Shown here: one piece after another, positions 28,331 through 37,036 of the stretch
Layout of the letters: the number at the start of each line of letters is the position of its first letter
Numbering within the stretch: the first letter of the stretch is position 1
NCBI RefSeq assembly: GCF_007280575.1
Contig: NZ_VKJP01000016.1
Coordinates: 1-40,577, forward strand
Source: Streptomyces benahoarensis
GTDB lineage: Bacteria > Actinomycetota > Actinomycetes > Streptomycetales > Streptomycetaceae
DNA length: 40,577 nt
Reading direction: 5' to 3'
The notes under the pieces: generated by a model
Seen by the model: the letters and a program-made list of their open reading frames with translations, nothing else
Told to the model about the DNA's origin: nothing
The model's database searches: none
Made by a program: the position numbers and the translations under genes

Positions 28331-29398
28331 TCAGCCGATCTCGGCGCCGTACTTCTGCAGGGCCGCGGGGACCGGCTGGAAGAAGGTCTCGCCGCCCTGC
28401 GAGCAGTCGCCGCTGCCGCCGGAGGTGAGGCCGAGGGCGGACTCACCGTCGAAGAGGGCGCCGCCGCTGTCGCCGGGCTCGGCGCAGACGTCGGTCTGGA
28501 TCAGTCCCTCGACCGTGCCCTCCTGGTAGTTGACGGTGGCATTGAGCGCCTTGACCGTGCCGTCGTGCACCTGGGTGGTGCTGCCGCTGCGCTGCACCTT
28601 CTCACCGACGGTCGCGTCCGCGGCCTTGGTGATCTTCTGGGCGCTGCCGTTGTAGAGGTCCACCTCGCTGGGGTGGTCGGTGTCCCCCGTGTACTTGACG
28701 ATCGAGAAGTCGTTGCCCGGGAAGGTCGAGTCCTCGGTGGTGGCGATCTCCTGACCACCCTGCTGGTCGGACCAGCTCTTGACCGCGTTGCCGCAGTGAC
28801 CGGCGGTCAGGAAGTACGGCTGGCCGCCCTTGACGACGTTGAAGCCGAGCGAGCAGCGGGCGCTGCTGCCCCAGATCGCGTCGCCGCCGGCGACCAGCGG
28901 CTTCAGCGCACCCTGGGTCCGACGGAGCGTCACCTTGTCGCCCAGGCCCTTGGTGACCTTGGTCAGCTTGGCGAGCGAGTCACCCTTGACCGTGCGGTCG
29001 GCGGTCACCACGACCTTGTTGGTCCGCGGGTCGACGCCCCAGGCGGTGCCGGGGATGGTGGCGTCGGCCTTCAGCGTCCTGCGCGCCGAGTCCAGCTGGG
29101 CCATCGAGTGCGTGACCATTCTGGCCTCGGCGCCCTTGGCCCGTACGGACTTGGCCGCCGCGTCGTCCACGACGTTGACCACGAGCTTCTTGGCCTGGGC
29201 GTCGTAGTACGAACCGGCGGTGCCCGCCGAGTTGACCTGCGAGGCGAGGGTGGTCGCCGCCGCCGGGGAGAGCTTCGCCGGCTGCGGGACGGTTGCGGCG
29301 TTGGCGCTGTGCAGAGTGAGCGTGGCGGTGGCGGCGAGAGCCAGTGCTCCCGCGCCGGCCAGGACCGCGCGGCGCTGGGGTATGCGACGGTGCTTCAA
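28331..29398 (-). CDS. Secreted S1-family serine protease (streptogrisin-like) with alpha-lytic pro-domain
   Basis: 355 residues from TTG 29398. I chose TTG because GGGAGG lies 7 nt upstream and the sequence then begins as a normal signal peptide (KHRRIPQRRAVLAGAGALAL ... SANA). The pro-region (about 36-168) is the alpha-lytic type chaperone. The mature enzyme starts near VAGGDAIWG (residue 169) and is about 187 residues. Catalytic triad: His201 (LTAGHC), Asp230 (NDFSIVKY), Ser311 (AEPGDSGG). SGGSGDC near the S1 pocket fits chymotrypsin-like preference for large apolar residues. It converges with the SSI gene. Confidence 0.93.
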   Translation of the reverse strand: MKHRRIPQRRAVLAGAGALALAATATLTLHSANAATVPQPAKLSPAAATTLASQVNSAGTAGSYYDAQAKKLVVNVVDDAAAKSVRAKGAEARMVTHSMAQLDSARRTLKADATIPGTAWGVDPRTNKVVVTADRTVKGDSLAKLTKVTKGLGDKVTLRRTQGALKPLVAGGDAIWGSSARCSLGFNVVKGGQPYFLTAGHCGNAVKSWSDQQGGQEIATTEDSTFPGNDFSIVKYTGDTDHPSEVDLYNGSAQKITKAADATVGEKVQRSGSTTQVHDGTVKALNATVNYQEGTVEGLIQTDVCAEPGDSGGALFDGESALGLTSGGSGDCSQGGETFFQPVPAALQKYGAEIG

Positions 29399-29768
29399 CT
29401 CGGTACCTCCCGTGGGGGGAAGGGCCCGCGAGGGGGACACGGACCCGGAGAGTGTGGGGGGGAACAGGTCACGGACGGACGGCTTCCCGCACGACACCCC
29501 GGAAAGTCGCGTCCATGCCAACGTGCGCCGCCGAGTATTCCCACCCGTCTCACCCGTGCACAAGACCGAGTTCCGGTCTCGCCTCCGGGAGTTCACCGCT
29601 TCCCCACCCGCCGGTCACACCGATATCCGCGCACGTCCGTCCCGAGTACGGACACTGCCGGCCGCCCCGACCTCCGGCTCTCCCCGGCCACACGACTGCG
29701 CCCCCTGGCCGAAATCCCTCAGTTCATGACCGGCGGACGCCACCGGCGCCGCCCGCACGAAGAGACAT

Positions 29769-29809
29769 GCGCGGGCCCCGTGGCGTTGTCGCCGCCATGG
29801 GGCCCGCGC
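29769..29809. terminator. Isolated GC-rich hairpin
   Basis: An approximately 15-bp stem (gcgcgggccccgtgg with one wobble) around an 11-nt loop. It is not at the end of any visible gene, so it may terminate a small RNA or an unrecognised transcript. Confidence 0.45.
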
Positions 29810-29939
29810 GTCGGTGAAGGGTCGCCGTCCGGGCCGTATCGCCGCCCGGCGCGGGTCAGTTGACCTTCCGGCACTTACGACCTGGGACCGAGGCACCCGC
29901 TTTCTCCGTGCCGCTCAGGAGTGTCGGCCGGGCACAGAA

Positions 29940-29974
29940 GAAGCCGGACGGGTCACGCTCACCCGTCCGGCTTC
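29940..29974 (-). terminator. Terminator of the SPFH gene
   Basis: A perfect 14-bp stem (gaagccggacgggt and complement), 7-nt loop, followed on the minus strand by TTCT. It starts 20 bp past the stop at 29994. Confidence 0.8.
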
Positions 29975-29993
29975 GGGCGCTCACCGCCCGGTT

Positions 29994-31004
29994 TCAGGCC
30001 CCCGCGCCCCGGCCGCCCTCGCCGGTGTCACCCTTCTCCACGTCCGCGACACGCCCGATGTCCTCGATGACGCCGCTGACATCCTTGATCTCCCCCACGT
30101 CCTCGACCGGCTCGACCGGTCCCACGGTCCCGTCCTCCAGGGCATGGTCGCCGGCCCCGTCGGCGCTCGCGCCGGTCGACGCGGGCGGGACCCGGCCGAA
30201 GGTACCGGTCGCCGCCTCGGCGCGGGCCGTTTCGGCCTGGGCCTGGAGGCCGGAGCGTTCCAGGAAGCGCAGGAGCTCCACGGGGAAGGGCAGGACCAGG
30301 GTGGAATTCTTCTCGGCGGCGACGGCCACCACGGTCTGGAGCAGCCGCAGTTGGAGCGCGGCGGGCTGGCCGGACATCGCCTGGGCGGCCTCGGCCAGCT
30401 TCTTCGACGCCTGGAGCTCGGCGTCTGCGTTGATGACGCGGGCGCGGCGGTCCCTGGTGGCCTCCGCCTGGCGGGCCATCGACCGCTTCATGGTCTCCGG
30501 CAGCGATACGTCCTTGATCTCCACCCGGTCGATCTGGATGCCCCAGCCCAGTGCGGGGCTGTCGATCATCACGGCGAGGCCCTGGTTGAGCTTCTCGCGG
30601 TTGGAGAGCAGATCATCGAGATCGCTCTTGCCGATGATGGAGCGGAGCGAGGTCTGCGCGACCTGCGAGACGGCGAAGCGGTAGTCCTCGACGGCGATGA
30701 CGGCGTCGGCGGCGTCCACGACCTTGAAGTAGACGACGGCGTCGACGCGGACGGTGACGTTGTCGCGGGTGATGCCCTCCTGCGCGGGCACCGGCATCGT
30801 CACGATCTGCATGTTGACCTTACGCATCCGGTCGACACCCGGGACGATCATGGTGAAGCCGGGGCCGCGGACCGCCGACGTCAGTCGGCCCAGCCGCAGG
30901 ACCACTCCGCGTTCGTACTGCTTGACCACGCGCGCCGCCGCGAGGAGATAGACGGCGCCCACCGAGGCGAGGGCTACCCCGCCGCTCACCAGCTCTTCCA
31001 GCAT
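29994..31004 (-). CDS. SPFH/band-7 (stomatin/slipin-like) membrane protein
   Basis: 336 residues from ATG 31004, chosen because AGGGGG lies five nt upstream; an in-frame GTG at 31031 has no site. An N-terminal membrane helix (SGGVALASVGAVYLLAAARVV) precedes the SPFH domain: VKQYERGVVLRLGRL, GPGFTMIVPGVDRMRKV, TRDNVTVRVDAVVYFKV, SLRSIIGKSDLDDLLSNRE, then GIQIDRVEIKDVSLPETMKRSMARQAEA with a coiled coil. The last 70 residues are acidic and Gly/Asp/Val-rich. Slipins scaffold membrane microdomains. No NfeD-type protease gene is adjacent, so the usual partner is absent here. Confidence 0.9.
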   Translation of the reverse strand: MLEELVSGGVALASVGAVYLLAAARVVKQYERGVVLRLGRLTSAVRGPGFTMIVPGVDRMRKVNMQIVTMPVPAQEGITRDNVTVRVDAVVYFKVVDAADAVIAVEDYRFAVSQVAQTSLRSIIGKSDLDDLLSNREKLNQGLAVMIDSPALGWGIQIDRVEIKDVSLPETMKRSMARQAEATRDRRARVINADAELQASKKLAEAAQAMSGQPAALQLRLLQTVVAVAAEKNSTLVLPFPVELLRFLERSGLQAQAETARAEAATGTFGRVPPASTGASADGAGDHALEDGTVGPVEPVEDVGEIKDVSGVIEDIGRVADVEKGDTGEGGRGAGA

Positions 31005-31111
31005 CACGGCCCCCTGACTGACCTCTGCCACTCCGGGTGTTTTACGCTCTTTACCATGGTATGCCCGGAGTGGCGGGCGTCATCCGGTGCCGGAAACACG
31101 GGAGGCCGGGG

Positions 31112-31133
31112 CCCTGCCCGCCGGCGGGCAGGG
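31112..31133 (-). terminator. Terminator downstream of the streptogrisin B-like gene
   Basis: A perfect palindrome of two 11-bp arms (ccctgcccgcc and complement) without a fixed loop, 83 bp beyond the stop at 31216. Confidence 0.55.
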
Positions 31134-31215
31134 TCCCGGCCCGGTCCGGACCGTCATCCGGCCGTACGCCGATATCAGCAGATCAGGAGCGGTGAGCCAG
31201 GCCGCCCCGAGGGGA

Positions 31216-32121
31216 TCAGTAGACGCTCACGCCGTAGGCGCTGAGCGCCTCGGTGACGGGCTGGAAGTACGTCGTACCGCCCGAAGTGCAGTCGCCGCTG
31301 CCGCCGGAGGTCAGGCCGAGAGCCGTGGACCCGGAGTAGAGCGGGCCGCCGCTGTCGCCGGGCTCGGCGCAGACGGTGGTCTTGATGAGACCGGAGACGA
31401 TCTCACCGTTGCCGTAGTTCACCGTGGCGTTCAGGCCGGTGACCGTGCCGCTGTGGATGCCGGTGGTGGAACCGCGGCGGGTGACGGACTGGCCGACGGT
31501 CGGGGTGGCGGCGCTGGTGATGTCCTGGCTGCCGACGGTGCCCTCGTGGCTGACCGACCCGGTGTACTTCACGATGCCGTAGTCGTTGCCGGGGAAGCTG
31601 GACCCGGCGGTCGGACCGATGCTCGTGGAGCCCGAGGAGTTGCTGTACCAGGGCGGGTTGCCGTCGGTGCAGTGACCCGCCGTCAGGAAGTAGTACGTGC
31701 TGCCGCTGCGGACGTTGAAGCCGAGCGAGCAGCGCCAGCTCGGCGCGTAGATGGCGTCGCCGCCGGAGATCAGCTTGCGCAGGGTGCCGGGTGTCCGCTC
31801 GACGCGTACGGCGCCCGCGTTGCTGCCCGCCGCGCGCTCGATCTTCGCGAGATCGGCCCGGGAGACAATGCTGTCGGCGGTGACGACCACCTCGTTGCCC
31901 GCCGGGTCGACCGACCAGGCGGTGCCCGCGACGTCCGCGGCGCGGACCGCGGAGCCGGCCGCGGAGAGCTGGGCGGCGCTGTACTTCGTGGTGGGTGCGG
32001 GGTTCTGCGCGTTGGCGGACGGGACGGCGATGGCCCCCACGGCCAGCAGCCCGGTCGCCACGGCGAGCAGTCGGGTGCGTCTCTGCACGCCGCTGCGGGG
32101 AATGGTGCGCTCGTTCCTCAC
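31216..32121 (-). CDS. sprB: Streptogrisin B-like secreted serine protease
   Basis: 301 residues from GTG 32121, with GGAGG six nt upstream; streptogrisin B precursor is 299. Signal peptide ([20 protein letters not shown] ... SANA), pro-region with GTAWSVDP and [12 protein letters not shown], then mature N-terminus ISGGDAIY (residue 118). Catalytic His150 (FLTAGHC), Asp180 (GNDYGIVKY), Ser257 ([11 protein letters not shown]), and the C-terminus [10 protein letters not shown], identical in my recollection to S. griseus SprB. This is a chymotrypsin-like extracellular enzyme. The pro-domain should be removed autocatalytically after Leu117. Confidence 0.92.
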   Translation of the reverse strand: MRNERTIPRSGVQRRTRLLAVATGLLAVGAIAVPSANAQNPAPTTKYSAAQLSAAGSAVRAADVAGTAWSVDPAGNEVVVTADSIVSRADLAKIERAAGSNAGAVRVERTPGTLRKLISGGDAIYAPSWRCSLGFNVRSGSTYYFLTAGHCTDGNPPWYSNSSGSTSIGPTAGSSFPGNDYGIVKYTGSVSHEGTVGSQDITSAATPTVGQSVTRRGSTTGIHSGTVTGLNATVNYGNGEIVSGLIKTTVCAEPGDSGGPLYSGSTALGLTSGGSGDCTSGGTTYFQPVTEALSAYGVSVY

Positions 32122-32422
32122 GTGATTCCTCCGAGGGGATCGGTGGGCCGCCCGCGGCGGCCCGTGAGGCGCAGCCGAGGGGCACGCGCGGGAATCGGCG
32201 CGCCGAAATCCGCGCTTCCGCACGATCGTTTTAGCGTGCCCCTGACAAGCACTGACGGGAGTCTCGGATGGATCCGACCGCCGCGCAAGAGGGCCGTGAT
32301 ACGCAAGGGGGAAGCCGGACCGGCGCCAACCACCTCCGGGCAGCACGGAGTTCGCCGCCCCGGCAGGCCCTCACGGGTGTGCCGGGACGGCGGTTGACCC
32401 CCTCGGTCGGCGGTGGGACGGA
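32122..32422. other. Intergenic, promoter region of the sprB-like gene
   Basis: 300 bp with no gene. An AT-richer patch at 32225-32260 probably holds the protease promoter. I see no clear terminator for the DUF1684 gene to its right. Confidence 0.45.
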
Positions 32423-33214
32423 TCAGGCGCCGGAACGGTTCCGCTCACCCGCCCGCAGCGCGAACGGCAGGGTGTTGCCGGGCGGCGGGAACGGGCAGAT
32501 GAAGTGGTCGGCGAAGGCGCACGGCGGCAACAGCGTGCGGTTGAGGTCAACGATGACGGTGCCGTCCGCGGCGGGCGCCGGGGGCCGCAGGAAGCGGAAG
32601 CGGTAGCTCTCGGTGCCGCTGGTGGCGTCCGCGAGGACCGCCCACAGCGACCCGTCGCCCTCGACCGCGACCTGGAGCGCGTGCTCCGCGCCGTCCACGG
32701 TGAAGGTCAGCTCCCCGGCGAGCCCCAGCTCCCGCCGTACGCCGTCGGCGTTGGGCACCCGTACCGCGCGGCTCTCCCCGTACGGGCGGAAGCGGCCCGG
32801 CACCACCCACCGCGGATCGTGGTCGTAGGTGTCGATGCCGGTGAAGTCGCGGCGGGCGGGCGCGGCGGGGTCGACGTCGCGGACCGCCCACAGGCCCTCG
32901 CGGCGCAGCACCGGCAGGCGCCGGTCGCCGTGGGCGATACGGGCGGACTCGGGCCCGGCGTCCGGGCCGAGGCGGATCTCACCATCGAGCGGGGCGCCGT
33001 CGGCGGTGAGGCCGTCGGCCGAAGTGGCGTGGAGGACGACCGCGTCACCGTCGTCGTCCCAGCGGCCCGGCAGTCCCGGGATCCGGCCGTCGGGGTGGTC
33101 GGCGAGCCAGTGGGTGCCGGTCAGGGCCAGCGGCCCGTACGGCCGGGAGATGTCGGTGACGCGGTGCTCGCGCCAGGTCTGCCACGCCGCGCGGGCGTCC
33201 GTGCCGGTGTTCAT
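32423..33214 (-). CDS. DUF1684 domain protein
   Basis: 263 residues from ATG 33214, overlapping the preceding LLM stop by 4 bp (ATGA). It carries the DUF1684 end signature: DLNRTLLPPCAFADHFICPF followed by PPPGNTLPFALRAGE. A YDHDPRWVVPGRFRPYGESR segment lies mid-protein. The catalytic role of the family is not established. Position as the last gene of an operon with two flavin monooxygenases suggests a function in the same catabolic route. Confidence 0.88.
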   Translation of the reverse strand: MNTGTDARAAWQTWREHRVTDISRPYGPLALTGTHWLADHPDGRIPGLPGRWDDDGDAVVLHATSADGLTADGAPLDGEIRLGPDAGPESARIAHGDRRLPVLRREGLWAVRDVDPAAPARRDFTGIDTYDHDPRWVVPGRFRPYGESRAVRVPNADGVRRELGLAGELTFTVDGAEHALQVAVEGDGSLWAVLADATSGTESYRFRFLRPPAPAADGTVIVDLNRTLLPPCAFADHFICPFPPPGNTLPFALRAGERNRSGA

Positions 33215-34587
33215 GACGCCTCACCCTGCCATACCGGAGTGACAGCTTCCGGAAGACCGAGATGGGAGCGGAGGGTGCTGCCGGTGTACTCGGTGCGGAA
33301 GACGCCGCGCTCCTGGAGCAGCGGGACGACCCGGTCGACGAACGGGTCGAGCCCGTTGGGCGTCAGATGCGGGACGAGGATGAACCCGTCGGCCGCCCGG
33401 GCGCGGACGAACTCGTCCATCTCCGCGGCGACCGCCTGCGGAGTGCCGACGAACGACTGCCGCCCGGTGGTCTCGATCACCGTCTCACGCAGCGACAACC
33501 CCTTGGCCTGCGACAACGCCCGCCATTTGGCGACCACCGCCGCCGGGTCGGCGATCTTGACGCGGCCCTGCGCCAGCTCCGAGTGCGGGTCCGGATCGAT
33601 GTCCGGCAGCGGCCCGTCCGGGTCGTACCCGGAGAGGTCGGCGCCCCAGATCTGCTCGGCGGCGAGCAGGGCGTTCTGCGGGGAGATCTGCCGTCGGCGG
33701 ATCTCGGCGGCGTGCTCCTGGGCCTCGGCGGCGGTGTCGCCGAGGACGAAGGTCACCCCCGGCATGATCTTGAGGTCGTCCGGCCGCCGCCCGTGGGCCG
33801 CGAGCCGCCCCTTGACGTCGGCGTAGAACGCCTGGCCCGCCGCGAGCCCGCTGTGCCGGGTGAAGATCACATCGGCGGTGGCGGCGGCGAAGTCCCGGCC
33901 CTCGGGCGAGTCCCCGGCCTGGATGATGACGGGGTGGCCCTGCGGGGAGCGCGGCAGGGTGAACGGCCCGGTGAGGTCGAAGTGGGCGCCGCGGTGCCGG
34001 ACCGGCTCGGGCGCCGGGCCGCTCCACGAGTCCCACAACTCCCGGGCCGCGGCGACGAATTCGGCGGCGCGGGCGTACCTGTCGGCGCGGTCGAGGTAGC
34101 CGCCGCGGCGGAAGTTCTCGCCGGTGAAGGCGTCCGAGGTGGTGACGACGTTCCAGGCGGCCCGGCCGTCGCTGAGGTGGTCGAGCGAGGAGAGCCGCCG
34201 GGCCAGTTCGTACGGTTCGTTGAAGGTCGCGTTGACGGTGGCGGCCAGGCCCAGCCGGTCGGTGACGGCGGCGAGCGCGGTCAGCACGGTCAGCGACTCG
34301 GGGCGGCCGACGACGTCGAGGTCGTGGATGCGGCCTTTGTGTTCGCGCAGCCGCAGCCCCTCGGCGAGGAAGAAGAAGTCGAAGAGTCCGCGTTCGGCGG
34401 TCCGGGCGAGGTGGACGAAGGAGTCGAACCGGATCTGGCTGCCGAGCGAGGGATGGCGGGCGGCGCCCCGGCCCGTGGCGGGCGGGGCGTCGTCCCAGAC
34501 GGTGGTGTTGTTGACGCCCGGGAAGTGCGCGGCCAGATGGATCTGCCGGGGCGTGGACGGGTCGGACGGGTGCGGGGCGGCGGTCAT
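33211..34587 (-). CDS. LLM class flavin-dependent monooxygenase, NtaA/SnaA/DszA type
   Basis: 458 residues from ATG 34587, starting inside the stop of the upstream LLM gene (ATGA overlap). Family landmarks: QIHLAAHFPGVNNTTVW at the N-terminus, LFDFFFLAEGLRLRE, SLDHLSDGRAAWNVVTTSD (FMN phosphate region), GGYLDRADRYARAAEF, HPVIIQAGDSPEGRDFAA, and GTPQAVAAEMDEF. This subgroup oxidises organosulfur or amine compounds (dibenzothiophene sulfone, nitrilotriacetate, S-substituted cysteines) with FMNH2 from a partner reductase. No reductase of the usual NtaB/SsuE type is in the operon. Confidence 0.92.
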   Translation of the reverse strand: MTAAPHPSDPSTPRQIHLAAHFPGVNNTTVWDDAPPATGRGAARHPSLGSQIRFDSFVHLARTAERGLFDFFFLAEGLRLREHKGRIHDLDVVGRPESLTVLTALAAVTDRLGLAATVNATFNEPYELARRLSSLDHLSDGRAAWNVVTTSDAFTGENFRRGGYLDRADRYARAAEFVAAARELWDSWSGPAPEPVRHRGAHFDLTGPFTLPRSPQGHPVIIQAGDSPEGRDFAAATADVIFTRHSGLAAGQAFYADVKGRLAAHGRRPDDLKIMPGVTFVLGDTAAEAQEHAAEIRRRQISPQNALLAAEQIWGADLSGYDPDGPLPDIDPDPHSELAQGRVKIADPAAVVAKWRALSQAKGLSLRETVIETTGRQSFVGTPQAVAAEMDEFVRARAADGFILVPHLTPNGLDPFVDRVVPLLQERGVFRTEYTGSTLRSHLGLPEAVTPVWQGEAS

Positions 34588-35642
34588 CGCGAGACCTCTC
34601 GGGCGCGGGCGTAGCGGTTGGCGGGGCGGGGCAGGCCCAGGTGCTCGCGGAGCGTGGCGCCCGGGTAGAAGCGGCGGAGCAGGCAGCGGTGCTGGAGGAC
34701 CGGGACGGTGCCGTCGACCAGCAGGCCCAGATCACGGGCCGGTTCGGCGGGGCGCAGATGGAAGCCGTCGGCCGCGCCGTCGGCGTACCAGTCGCCGATC
34801 AGCTCGGCGAGGGCGACGGCGTCCCCGGAGGCGTACAGCTCGATCTCCACCGAGGCGAGGACGAGCAGCCGGTCCGGGTCGCGGCCCAGCGCGCGGGCGC
34901 GGGAGCGCAGGTCGTCGCGGGCGGCGGAGGCGGTGCCCGGATCCTGGGCACGGACCAGCGCGACATCGGCGTGTGCGGCGGCCACCTGCCGTACGGTCGC
35001 GCCCTCGGGCCCGCTGCCGGTGGCGTCGATGACGACGGGCGGTCGGCCCTGCGGGGGCCTGGGCACGATGGACGGGCCACGGACCGAGAAGAACTCCCCG
35101 GCGTAGTCGGCGTAGTGGAGCTTGTCGCGGTCGATGAAGCGGCCGCCGGCCCGGTCGCGGATCTCGGCATCGTCCTCCCAGCTGTCCCAGAGCCGGGCGG
35201 CGACCTCCGCGACCTCGCCCGCCTCCCGCCACGCCGCGTCGGGCGCGGGCGCCGGGCGGCGGCCGAAGAGCGCCGCCTCCGCCGCGGAGAGCGACACCTC
35301 GGGCTGCCAGCCCGCCCGGCCGCCGCTGACCCAGTCGAGGGTGGCGATCGAGGTGGCGACGTGGAAGGGCTCGGTGTGGGTGGTGGTGACGGTGGGGACG
35401 AGGCCGATGCGTGCGGTGGCCGGGGCCACCCGGGACAGGACGGCGAGCGCGTCGGGGCCCGGCCGTCCGAAGGCGTCGCCGAGGGTGACGAAGTCGAGGG
35501 TGCCGCGCTCGGCGAGGCGGACCAGGCGGAGGTGGCCGGACGCATCGAAGCGTTCCGGGGCGGCCGGGCGGCCGGTGACCGGGGGGCCGTCGAGGGCGAT
35601 GGCCAGCGGGATCGGGCGCCGCTGCGGTGTGGGTGAGGCCAT
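34584..35642 (-). CDS. LLM class flavin-dependent oxidoreductase (second, shorter paralogue)
   Basis: 352 residues from ATG 35642, with GGAAGG eight nt upstream. Bacterial luciferase-like fold: LVRLAERGTLDFVTLGDAFG, ATSIATLDWVSGGRAGWQPE, RPPVVIDATGSGPEGATVRQ. It is about 100 residues shorter than its neighbour and belongs to a different branch, the alkanesulfonate monooxygenase-like/F420-type. The end REVSR overlaps the next gene. Coupled translation with the NtaA-type gene implies they act on related substrates or sequential steps. Confidence 0.9.
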   Translation of the reverse strand: MASPTPQRRPIPLAIALDGPPVTGRPAAPERFDASGHLRLVRLAERGTLDFVTLGDAFGRPGPDALAVLSRVAPATARIGLVPTVTTTHTEPFHVATSIATLDWVSGGRAGWQPEVSLSAAEAALFGRRPAPAPDAAWREAGEVAEVAARLWDSWEDDAEIRDRAGGRFIDRDKLHYADYAGEFFSVRGPSIVPRPPQGRPPVVIDATGSGPEGATVRQVAAAHADVALVRAQDPGTASAARDDLRSRARALGRDPDRLLVLASVEIELYASGDAVALAELIGDWYADGAADGFHLRPAEPARDLGLLVDGTVPVLQHRCLLRRFYPGATLREHLGLPRPANRYARAREVSR

Positions 35643-35670
35643 GGGGGTTGCCTTCCGATAGGGGTGCCGG

Positions 35671-36204
35671 TCAGTGCGTCCGGGGCAGGCCGGGCGGGTT
35701 GATCTGCGAGGTGGTGAGGGCTTCGGCGCCCAGTCCCCAGCGGTCGAGGACCGCGCGGTAACTGCCGTCGGCGATGACGGCGCGCAGCGCCGCGGCGTAC
35801 GCGCCGACCGGTCCGCTGCCCTTCTTCGTGGTGGCGGCGATCGTGCCCCGGACGACGTCGCCGCCCCCGGAGAACCGCCCGATGCTCTGCGTACGCCCCG
35901 CGGTGTTCACGTGGTATACGACGGACGGGTTGGGGCCGAAGTAGGCGTCGATACGGCCCGATCGGAGAGCCGGATGGGTGTCGGAGGTCTTCGGGTGGTA
36001 GCGGATGTCGACGGGCCTGCGGCCGGCCTTCTCGTTCCGCTCGCTCCAGTCCAGGAGGATCTTCTCCTGGTTGGTGGCGGTGCCGACGGCGATGGTCTTC
36101 CCCGCGACGCCCGCGGGGCCGCGGACCCGCCGGCGGGTGCCCTTGCGCGCCCGGCGGCGGTTCACGGCGAGGTTCCTCGGGGCGGTGTCTCGGGGTCCGG
36201 GCAT
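35671..36204 (-). pseudogene. Amino acid-type ABC substrate-binding protein, internally deleted
   Basis: ATG 36204 lies one base after the ATPase stop. The first ~28 residues are basic (MPGPRDTAPRNLAVNRRRAR...), then the sequence jumps straight into the second lobe of a family 3 solute-binding protein: VAGKTIAVGTATNQEKILLD, RSGRIDAYFGPNPSVVYHV, IAATTKKGSGPVGAYAAALR, DRWGLGAEALTTSQINPPGL. The signal peptide/lipobox and the first lobe (about 120-150 residues) are missing. At 177 residues against the usual 280-320, and with no export signal, it cannot work as a binding protein. The deletion keeps the frame open, so a stunted protein may still be made. Confidence 0.78.
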
Positions 36205-36205
36205 G

Positions 36206-37036
36206 TCACAGGACCTTGGAGAGGAAGGCCCGGGTGCGGGCCTCGCGGGGCGCGCCGAGCACCTGGGACGGCGGGCCCTGTTCGACGATGCGGCCGTCGT
36301 CCATGAAGACGACGGTGTCGGCGACCTCCCGGGCGAAGCCGATCTCATGGGTGACGACGATCATCGTGGTGCCCTGCCGGGCTGGGGCATGCCCGTGAGG
36401 TCCCGTCGTCCGCCCGGAGGGCGGGACCTCACAGGCACGCCCCAGGTCCTTGATGACGTCGAGGACCTCCCCGACCAGCTCCGGGTCGAGGGCGGACGTC
36501 GGCTCGTCGAAGAGGAGGAGCTTGGGCTCCAGGGCCAGGGCGCGGGCGATGGCGACGCGCTGCTGCTGGCCGCCGGAGAGCTGCCGCGGATAGGCGTCGG
36601 CCTTGTCGGCCAGCCCCACCCGCGCCAGCAGCGCCAGCGCCGTGGCGGTCGCCTCCTTGCGGGAGCGGCGCAGCGCCGCCACGGGCGCCTCGGTGAGGTT
36701 CTCCACCACCGTCAGATGCGGGAAGAGGTGGAAGTCCTGGAAGACGAAGCCGATATGGGTGCGCTGCCGCAGGATCTCCCGTTCGCGCAGCTCGTACAGC
36801 TTGTCGCCGGAGCGGCGGTAGCCGACGAGCGTGCCGTCGACGGTGACGGTGCCGCTGTCGGCCTTCTCCAGATGGTTGAGGGTGCGCAGCAGGGTGGACT
36901 TGCCGGAGCCGGACGGGCCGATGACGACGGTGACCTCACCGGCGGCGACCCGCAGGTCCACCCCCTTGAGGACGTCGAGCGGGCCGAAGCTCTTGCGGAC
37001 GGCGCGGACCTCGACCATCGCGGGCTGTGGACTCAT
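36206..37036 (-). CDS. Polar amino acid ABC transporter ATP-binding protein carrying a 20-residue palindrome-encoded insert
   Basis: 276 residues from ATG 37036 (GGGAG upstream), in ATGA overlap with the permease remnant. All ABC motifs are present: Walker [10 protein letters not shown] (40-48), Q-loop Gln100, signature LSGGQQQR (153-160), Walker [14 protein letters not shown] (173-185), and switch His230 (VTHE). Relatives read [19 protein letters not shown]. Here residues 199-218 ([20 protein letters not shown]) are added between DL and ARQG, at the end of the helix before the H-loop strand, encoded by the palindrome at 36383-36442. The frame is kept. Whether the protein still hydrolyses ATP is unknown. 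Its permease and binding-protein partners are broken, but an intact permease lies upstream. Confidence 0.85.
   Translation of the reverse strand: MSPQPAMVEVRAVRKSFGPLDVLKGVDLRVAAGEVTVVIGPSGSGKSTLLRTLNHLEKADSGTVTVDGTLVGYRRSGDKLYELREREILRQRTHIGFVFQDFHLFPHLTVVENLTEAPVAALRRSRKEATATALALLARVGLADKADAYPRQLSGGQQQRVAIARALALEPKLLLFDEPTSALDPELVGEVLDVIKDLGRACEVPPSGRTTGPHGHAPARQGTTMIVVTHEIGFAREVADTVVFMDDGRIVEQGPPSQVLGAPREARTRAFLSKVL
36383..36442. mobile_element. 60-bp palindromic element inserted in frame in the ATPase gene
   Basis: The insert is exactly 60 bp, judged by removing the 20 extra codons. Its ends form a 22-24-bp imperfect inverted repeat: ggggcatgcccgtgaggt... at 36384-36405 pairs with 36422-36443 with two mismatches, one of them a G-T wobble. 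A second small stem-loop lies in the centre. It has no open frame of its own beyond the host gene, so it would have to be mobilised or spread in trans. It resembles the palindromic elements known to insert in frame in Rickettsia genes. No second copy is evident in this window. Confidence 0.7.

Larger units (their letters stand above)
29399..29993. other. Non-coding interval between protease and SPFH genes
   Basis: No credible gene in about 590 bp. It presumably holds the protease promoter (right of 29398) and contains two hairpins listed separately. Confidence 0.5.

Noticed and set aside
29857..29990. Minus-strand peptide ending CRKVN before the protease
   Set aside because: No start codon or ribosome site; it reads through the SPFH terminator.
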